Below are positions 9,001 to 13,267 of a stretch of DNA of 13,267 nucleotides, one piece after another. The stretch is from positions 1 to 13,267 of the forward strand of contig JAGQQT010000053.1 of NCBI GenBank assembly GCA_020426065.1. The letters run 5' to 3'. The notes under the pieces are model-generated. The model was not told the DNA's origin and did no database searches. It worked only from the letters and a program-made list of their open reading frames with translations. How positions within the stretch are numbered: position 1 is the stretch's first letter; every line of letters begins with the position of its first letter. This DNA comes from Planctomycetaceae bacterium. Its GTDB lineage: Bacteria > Planctomycetota > Planctomycetia > Planctomycetales > Planctomycetaceae. Position numbers and translations under genes: made by a program.

Positions 9001-11123
9001 TCGACCTTCGCCGCTGCCAGACCAATACTGGCCACATAGGATTTATACTGCTCCGCTTTCTCCGCAGCGCGAGCAATCGCCCGTTCATCCTCAGCGATGG
9101 ATCGTTGCTCAACAGCAATCCGGCGCTGTTCGGTTGCCTCTTTTTCTCGCTTGACCGCTTCCTTGCGGGCCGCTTCTGCCAGAACCAGGTTATCATCCGC
9201 TCGCTGCTTTTCTACTTTGGCGATTCCTTCCTGCCGTCGGGCCTCATTCCGTTCCCCTTCGGCGATCTGCTTCTGATCGAGTGCGTCTTTTTCAGCCCGG
9301 ACAGCTTTCTGATACTCGATATTAATCAGATAAGTAGATGTCCCCACGATCACAAAAATAGCTGCCGCCAGAGCGATGACTGCCCCTTTGGCGAATTTAA
9401 GCATGCGTTGCCGTCGAACCCGTTCCTGCTTCGCCAGACGGATCTGGCCCAGTAACGTCTGTTCTTCCTCTGCAGCAGATTCAATCAGCGATTCGGCCAG
9501 ATCGAAATCTTCTTTTTCCAGGGCAGCAGATGCGTAGGTGTGACGGGCGGATTTGAGTCCCGTCTGGGCCGCTTCGTTCTCGTCCCATAATCCCAACGCT
9601 TCTTCGTAACCGAACAGACTGCGGGCATAATGCGCGTAATCTCCGGTTTCCCGGGCTCGCTTCAACTCATGGGCCGCCCGCTCTGATAACGTCAGACTCT
9701 TTTCATGCTCAAGGTAATCTCGAATGGCTGACTGGAATGCCTTGACGGTCTGATAACGCTGTCTGGGATCGGTCGCGAGAGCCTTCATGGCAATCGCTGT
9801 CAGTTCCGTGTTCGTTTTGAGCGGAGAGATTTCATTCCGCATGGCGGCAAACAGGCACTGCTGAGATGTTTTTCCCCGATGCGGGGGAGCACCGGTCACG
9901 ATTTCGAAAAGAATCGAACCGAGCAAATAAACATCACTGGGATAACCAATCCGGTCCATGGGGCCGGATGCCATTTCGGGGGCCATGTAGGCGGGCGTTC
10001 CCCCCATGCCATGTGCAGAGCTGATGGAATCTTTCTTGTGGAACTGCTCTGTGGGAAGTGCGAGCCCCCAGTCCATCACAAGCACTTCACCGTATTCACC
10101 CAGCATGATGTTTTCGGGCTTCAGGTCCCGATGGATAATCCCGCGAGCGTGGGCAAAGGCAATCGCATCACAGGTTCGCAGCAGTGCATCCAGATTCTGG
10201 TGCAATGACTGCTGCCGAATCACTTTGTTCCAGGGAGTTCCCTGGACGTGTTTCATGGCATAAAAGAAGTTGCCCTCATCATCCTGCCCGAGGTCATGAA
10301 TGGGCACGATGTTGGGATGATCCAGATCACCCGTCACAACGGCTTCGGCAATAAACTTCTCGACCTGCCTGGGCTTGGACGCCACCGCAGGTTTGATCAT
10401 TTTGATGGCAACATTGCGGTCGATGGAGAGCTGGCAGGCATTCCAGACAACTCCCATCCCCCCTTCACCCAGAATATTGAGCAATTCATACTCGGGACCG
10501 CTGATCCGGCTCCCCGGACGATTCATGTTCCGCCTGGGAATGGCATGTTCACCGGAGTGGACTGGCTCATCCAGGCTCTCGACCCGTATTGTCATTCCGG
10601 GATCGGTGGCCTGCAGGGCTTCTGCTCCCCACGTTTTGCTCAACTCAAAATCGGCGGAATCTCCTGCCTCGTCAGTCATCAAGGTGCGGGCAGGATCCTG
10701 TCCGGCATCCAGCGCGACGGTTTGCGTCCCGTCGAGCGTCTGGTCTTCCTGCTCATCTGAGATGAACGTCGAATGGGGATCGTCAGATTGATCGAGATCG
10801 ACAATCGTCTGCTGATTGGGATCTCCTGCCGACTCCTCCAGATTAAGATCCTGAAGTGTGGCTCCCCCATCGTCCGGTAATTCTACAGTAGCCAGTGGAT
10901 CCCGTTCGACAGTTGCGTGGGGGTCTTCGCTGATGGTCTGGCTGCCTGCCTGATCCTCGATGGTCACCGTCGGACTCTGTGCTCCAGCAGACAGCTCATC
11001 CGGCAACACAACGGTCTGATTTCCGTCCCCGGAAGTGATTTCTCCAGGTTCGATTTCAACCGTTTTGTCGTCGTACTGATCGAGCTGTTCGTCGGAGTGT
11101 TCGTCGGTCCGCTTGTCGTTCAT
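6054..11123 (-). CDS. Membrane Ser/Thr protein kinase with 21 WD40 repeats
   Basis: This 1689-residue protein joins a Hanks-type Ser/Thr kinase to WD40 beta-propellers, an architecture typical of planctomycetes. In order: an acidic, probably disordered tail (1-205) rich in Thr-hydrophobic motifs; a kinase domain (about 212-472); a helical TPR-like linker (about 480-560); a basic stretch (564-579); one membrane helix (about 580-600); a charged coiled coil (604-695); the planctomycete linker block ending LRHWEWGRL (726-734); and WD40 repeats from about 745 to the end. Kinase residues are complete: glycine loop GEGGMG (219-224), K241, helix-C E260, HRDLKPEN (331-338, D333), DWG (351-353, instead of DFG) and APE (381-383). 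It should be active. The basic residues before the membrane helix suggest a cytoplasmic kinase and external propellers. The ATG at 11123 has only a weak TAGAG upstream; no other Met occurs before residue 149. Its stop codon lies 19 bases from the convergent sulfatase stop. The substrate and signal are unknown. Confidence 0.95.
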   Translation of the reverse strand: MNDKRTDEHSDEQLDQYDDKTVEIEPGEITSGDGNQTVVLPDELSAGAQSPTVTIEDQAGSQTISEDPHATVERDPLATVELPDDGGATLQDLNLEESAGDPNQQTIVDLDQSDDPHSTFISDEQEDQTLDGTQTVALDAGQDPARTLMTDEAGDSADFELSKTWGAEALQATDPGMTIRVESLDEPVHSGEHAIPRRNMNRPGSRISGPEYELLNILGEGGMGVVWNACQLSIDRNVAIKMIKPAVASKPRQVEKFIAEAVVTGDLDHPNIVPIHDLGQDDEGNFFYAMKHVQGTPWNKVIRQQSLHQNLDALLRTCDAIAFAHARGIIHRDLKPENIMLGEYGEVLVMDWGLALPTEQFHKKDSISSAHGMGGTPAYMAPEMASGPMDRIGYPSDVYLLGSILFEIVTGAPPHRGKTSQQCLFAAMRNEISPLKTNTELTAIAMKALATDPRQRYQTVKAFQSAIRDYLEHEKSLTLSERAAHELKRARETGDYAHYARSLFGYEEALGLWDENEAAQTGLKSARHTYASAALEKEDFDLAESLIESAAEEEQTLLGQIRLAKQERVRRQRMLKFAKGAVIALAAAIFVIVGTSTYLINIEYQKAVRAEKDALDQKQIAEGERNEARRQEGIAKVEKQRADDNLVLAEAARKEAVKREKEATEQRRIAVEQRSIAEDERAIARAAEKAEQYKSYVASIGLAAAKVEENAFADALHLLLECPPELRHWEWGRLMYLCSQSTQQFDCAAPVDGIALSPDNSRLAAASWDGKCQIWDLNTGKVIHTLSHDGIYVHSVDWSETGQVVATGCNDQGANLKLWDAEHGTLLAAVPAHEDAVIGVRFSSDGRWLATCSYDNTARVWDLASPESPRLFCTLEGHHWWVWDAAFCPEFQPEVDGKNQMVTVSQDGKAIVWKVAPNQDPEVIIEYVAHEGPVYSVDYHQENSTIATAGYDRTVQLWDPVKIEPFDFAAAIQGETLQQQAGMKLTGHTGPIRSVRFSPDSGLLISGSQDNSVKVWDAKSGAPIKTFRGHDSAVRGCIMTRDLRSVLSCSEDHLVIRWSVDEYAEIQTLNGQELDGHRDAILSARFSATGDSILSTSRDRSARLWDVASGKILQDFREGHQYLSSRGVFLDENRVIITSAADDSVRFWNTSTGNEILHLPRTGRSGLLQVSPDETLLATGNQSDQINIWQIARPIEPEAVALKWQLTGHQHPVTAIQFLPESNQLVSGDANGRIILWDLKTGEVIWSKRHHTMKITQIALATEPARILTASLDKTIGVVDLETGEEETDRVLKREGTIHALQFSPGLKQVVAVSSFGSPNAETPSSLLTVWNWGTAEPVAEYSFENLGINDLSLNPSAPVCYATCSDNTIKSINLTNGTSSPFLSGSQHGGLLWSSTLTADGNALLTVGGVDAHLWDVRTRQEWMSYGPHGAVASAAISPDGSRVYTGSWDRSLKIWNVQEGGSIKRVADAHEGYINCVDISHDGKRLLTAGDDGTAHVWDTSSMERLLTLHLEKTSIDVARFSPDDQSILTASSDRLIRLYDANSGELQKTFPEVHQWAILAAQFSPDGARIITGSEDHQAILWDVAQGQPVAQLNGHTAAVTSVAFSRDGKRILTGSRDNLAKLWDATSGNEGNEILTLKRHQQEVTAVDFSPTMQSLLTSSRDGTAVLWPAINWQPKQEEPVQLTP
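6057..8891 (-). repeat. 21 tandem WD40 repeats in the kinase (three propellers' worth)
   Basis: Counting the strand-end motif of each blade (IWD, LWD, VWD, FWN and variants) gives 21: residues near 776, 820, 862, 914, 959, 1017, 1059, 1106, 1149, 1190, 1238, 1280, 1332, 1374, 1417, 1458, 1501, 1543, 1586, 1628 and 1673. Most have the upstream GH or H dipeptide and FSPDG block. Blades 12 and 14 are degenerate (VVDL, SINL), and blades 4, 5 and 13 carry loop insertions. Spacing is mostly 40-50 residues. Confidence 0.85.
9324..9392 (-). other. Single transmembrane segment of the kinase
   Basis: Residues about 578-600 (AKG, then AVIALAAAIFVIVGTSTYLI) form one uncharged hydrophobic helix. Eight Arg/Lys residues precede it (564-579: KQERVRRQRMLKFAK), and a mixed-charge coiled coil follows. 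By the positive-inside rule the kinase is cytoplasmic and the WD40 part lies beyond the membrane. Confidence 0.85.
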
Positions 11124-11198
11124 CCGGCTACTCTAAATCCTCAGGGAGGTGGCGTAATGAGTGCATTATGTGGGTGATTACTTAAGTTTTACTCTTTG

Positions 11199-11268
11199 GG
11201 TGTGTGGCACTGGCTCTGGCAGTGTGTTTCTTTTTGATTCACGACACTGGCAAAGCCAGTGGCACACC
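11199..11268. repeat. Facing pair of REP-like palindromes between the surface-protein and kinase genes
   Basis: The left arm (11199-11226) contains CACTGGC-TCT-GGCAGTG and the right arm (11240-11268) contains CACTGGC-AAA-GCCAGTG. The right one is a perfect 7-bp stem with a 3-base loop; the left has one G-G mismatch. The two arms are also near reverse complements of each other (GGTGTGTGGCACTGGCTCTGG against GGTGTGCCACTGGCTTTGC on the opposite strand), separated by about 13 T-rich bases, so the unit can fold as two small hairpins or one long one. This is the layout of REP/BIME-type intergenic elements. From memory, similar CACTGG...CCAGTG palindromes are common in planctomycete genomes; I cannot verify this here. 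It may also act as a terminator or mRNA 3'-end stabiliser for the gene to its right. Confidence 0.75.
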
Positions 11269-11321
11269 ATTAATGAATGTTCATCTGAATGAGGCTGACC
11301 GTTGGCGTCCAGTTCCGGGAA

Positions 11322-13267
11322 TTACTGGTTTTCTGTGGGAGGACGGTCCTGCAATCCTTCACTATTGTCAGCCGGACGACCATTTCTCAAGAGCAAATCA
11401 AAGACGATTCGGAAACTGGCTTCACCTGGTTCCTGCTGCAGGATCTGGTACCGGCCATCGGGCAACTGATGTTTGTCCACAAAACCGATAAAATCGCTCA
11501 AAAGCTCCTCTGCCTGAGCTCCCTCCAGCAGAATCTCCTCGATGACAATTCCTTTGGAATTCAGCACCCGCAGAGTAATTCTTCGGCCAGCCAGGAATGT
11601 TTGCTCATCACTGTCAGCAACCTGATCGACCACATCCTGCTCTTCGATGGAGACAGTCGCTGTACTGCTCGACAGATCAATGCCACTGGAGGAACTCGAT
11701 CCCAGTTCGGGAACTTCGATGCTCAAATCAAATGCGATGCCACCTGCCAGACCTTCTCCGGGAACTTCCGCGAAAGACAGGATTGGTGGCAGCAAAACTT
11801 CCTGCCCAGCCTCAAAGAAGGTGATGTTCGGATCATCGAAGATCGAAACCAGAATCGGGATCGGAGCAGCGGGATTGTTTGGATCCGGATTTCCGAAATA
11901 GCGATGCTCATAAGTGAAGCTGTCCGGAGTGGGTGCTGCTTCCGGATTTGTATCGATCTGACCATCCGCCCAGTCCACCTGAATGGAAAACGTCTGTTCA
12001 AACAGACGGCCAAAATCACCACTGACAGAGGCCTCACCGGTGGCTTTGACCTGGGGAGTGACGATTCCTTCCAGCAGTGGCAGTTTGTCAATAACAGAAC
12101 CGGTCGCACTGCGGATGATCACATTACGATCAATCTCAACCGTGTTTTCCGCTCGGCCCGTTATCGAACGAGCGGCGATGTCGAATTCCACACCCGTATC
12201 ATGTATCAGCAGATCATGCCCTGCGTTAAGGCGAATCTCACCCGGGATTTGAGCCAGCACTGGTGCAGCAACAGTCAGGTCGGATTGCGGCGTATTCCCC
12301 AGAGCGGTCAATTCGATATCTCCCCCGGAGAAATTGATGACGTTTTCGCCAATCATAAGAGGGCTCTGGTTGATGATGATGATATCACCAGCGACTGATC
12401 CCAGATGTTGCACGCCGGTCAATCCGGCAACCGTTCCCACAGTCAGCAGTTGACCTGACTGGTTGAGAACGGCAATGTTTCCAGCCAGAGTGGTCTCAGC
12501 AGCCAGCAGATTCACTGCCGTGCTGAGCATCGTTCCATTCCCGATTCCCGCTGCTGCAGAAAGTCCCAGCTCATTCGCCGTGAACTGAACGGTCTGATCA
12601 GCAAACGGATTCTGAATCTCGCTGTTGAGTGAAGTCACCAGCAGTTGAGTTGTCGTACTGATTTGTGCAACCGAAACTGCTCCACTGGCCTGAATGTTGC
12701 CAGTTCCAGAACCCAGTTCAATGGAAGAAGTGAGCGCCATGGTAAACGATGCATCGGGCGTTGCCTGACCGGCTGCTGCGATCAGATTTCCTCCGCTCGA
12801 CACCAGTTGCACGTTCTCACCCAGCAGCAGATCCGCACCGCTCAACAGTTGCAGCATGCCGCCTGCAGTGGACACACTCTGCAGCAGCTCCAGCTGGCTG
12901 AGGGCACCCAATGTCTGCATCTGCAGATCCCCGCCAGAAAGTTCGATCCCCGCTCCAGTGGCCAGCAACTGCATTGTGCCAGCCGAGGTGATGGTGACGT
13001 CATCATTCGCCTGCTGCAGGATCTGATTCAGCAACAGGGCAGACCCTTCATTGATCTGCACGCGTCCAGAACCGGTATTGGTGATCTGCAATTCCCTGAC
13101 CAGTGTTTCCAGGGAATTCGCATCGCCAATCCCCTGGGCAGTCATCAGGATGACCGTCCCCTGATCAGCCATCAGATCAAACTGCCCCGCATCGCCCCCA
13201 TCAACCAGTGCACCAAGGGTGTGAATTGTGATCGCAGCTTGACTTTGAGCGTCGCTGGCAACCTGCC
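11322..13267 (-). CDS. Large surface/extracellular protein, C-terminal part (beta-helix-like, PKD-like module)
   Basis: The frame is open from the right window edge to the TAA at 11322-11324, giving about 647 residues of a longer protein whose start lies outside; the ATG at 13172 is internal. Residue numbers here count from that ATG. Residues 1 to about 350 are short hydrophobic/polar strands alternating with Gly, Ser and Asn turns (for example GGDLQMQTLGAL, SGADLLLGENVQL), the pattern of a right-handed parallel beta-helix as in filamentous-haemagglutinin-like adhesins. Residues about 388-452 (IQVDWADGQID, later YEHRYFGNPDP and VSIFDDPN) resemble a PKD-type Ig fold. A Ser-rich linker (about 491-503) leads to a compact C-terminal module (about 520-616: RRITLRVLNSKG, LPDGRYQI, LLLRNGRP) ending in an acidic tail. 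No membrane anchor or LPXTG motif is present. A role in the cell envelope, adhesion or matrix is inferred from composition only. The kinase gene follows on the same strand after 198 bases. Confidence 0.8.
   Translation of the reverse strand, partial: QVASDAQSQAAITIHTLGALVDGGDAGQFDLMADQGTVILMTAQGIGDANSLETLVRELQITNTGSGRVQINEGSALLLNQILQQANDDVTITSAGTMQLLATGAGIELSGGDLQMQTLGALSQLELLQSVSTAGGMLQLLSGADLLLGENVQLVSSGGNLIAAAGQATPDASFTMALTSSIELGSGTGNIQASGAVSVAQISTTTQLLVTSLNSEIQNPFADQTVQFTANELGLSAAAGIGNGTMLSTAVNLLAAETTLAGNIAVLNQSGQLLTVGTVAGLTGVQHLGSVAGDIIIINQSPLMIGENVINFSGGDIELTALGNTPQSDLTVAAPVLAQIPGEIRLNAGHDLLIHDTGVEFDIAARSITGRAENTVEIDRNVIIRSATGSVIDKLPLLEGIVTPQVKATGEASVSGDFGRLFEQTFSIQVDWADGQIDTNPEAAPTPDSFTYEHRYFGNPDPNNPAAPIPILVSIFDDPNITFFEAGQEVLLPPILSFAEVPGEGLAGGIAFDLSIEVPELGSSSSSGIDLSSSTATVSIEEQDVVDQVADSDEQTFLAGRRITLRVLNSKGIVIEEILLEGAQAEELLSDFIGFVDKHQLPDGRYQILQQEPGEASFRIVFDLLLRNGRPADNSEGLQDRPPTENQ

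Noticed and set aside
11124..11198. Promoter for the kinase gene
   Set aside because: A CATAAT (reverse strand, 11165-11170) could be a -10 box, but no -35 box is recognisable at the right spacing and one near match is expected by chance.
11289..12398. 369-residue open frame on the + strand opposite the surface-protein gene
   Set aside because: It lies wholly antisense to a longer frame with clear repeat and domain structure, its translation has no recognisable motif, and its composition looks like antisense coding DNA.

Overview
The window looks like chromosomal DNA of a planctomycete (Planctomycetota, probably a Gimesia/Rubinisphaera-like member of the Planctomycetaceae; the genus is a guess). 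Three things point there: a secreted CCPAR-type sulfatase, a giant transmembrane Ser/Thr kinase fused to WD40 propellers with a DWG motif and the 'LRHWEW' linker, and a very large extracellular beta-helix-like protein with a PKD-like module. GC content is moderate. No stretch over 300 bases lacks a gene, and no tRNA, rRNA, CRISPR array, transposase or integrase is visible.

Left part, + strand (1-2911). The window opens inside a class I photolyase gene, of which the whole FAD/DNA-binding half is present. A 201-base spacer with two small hairpins follows. Then come ilvN (acetolactate synthase regulatory subunit) and ilvC (ketol-acid reductoisomerase), two successive steps of branched-chain amino-acid synthesis; the catalytic subunit gene ilvB is not here. 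ilvC ends in a strong intrinsic terminator.

Middle, + strand (2912-6034). A secreted protein of unknown function with a TPR-like start is followed by a secreted formylglycine-type sulfatase, the kind planctomycetes use on sulfated polysaccharides. Each is preceded by a terminator and so is probably its own transcription unit.

Right part, - strand (6054-13267). A 1689-residue membrane kinase gene converges on the sulfatase with only 19 bases between the stop codons. Its product has an acidic N-terminal tail with about 14 Thr-hydrophobic motifs, a kinase domain, one membrane segment, a coiled coil and 21 WD40 repeats (three times seven). Upstream of it is the 3' part of a large surface protein gene that runs off the right edge. 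Between these two lies a pair of facing REP-like palindromes.

The genes are a mixture of housekeeping and cell-surface/signalling functions and do not form one obvious pathway. The most interesting items are the architecture of the kinase (phospho-motif tail plus 21 repeats, probably outside the membrane), the palindrome pair, and the C-terminal module of the surface protein.
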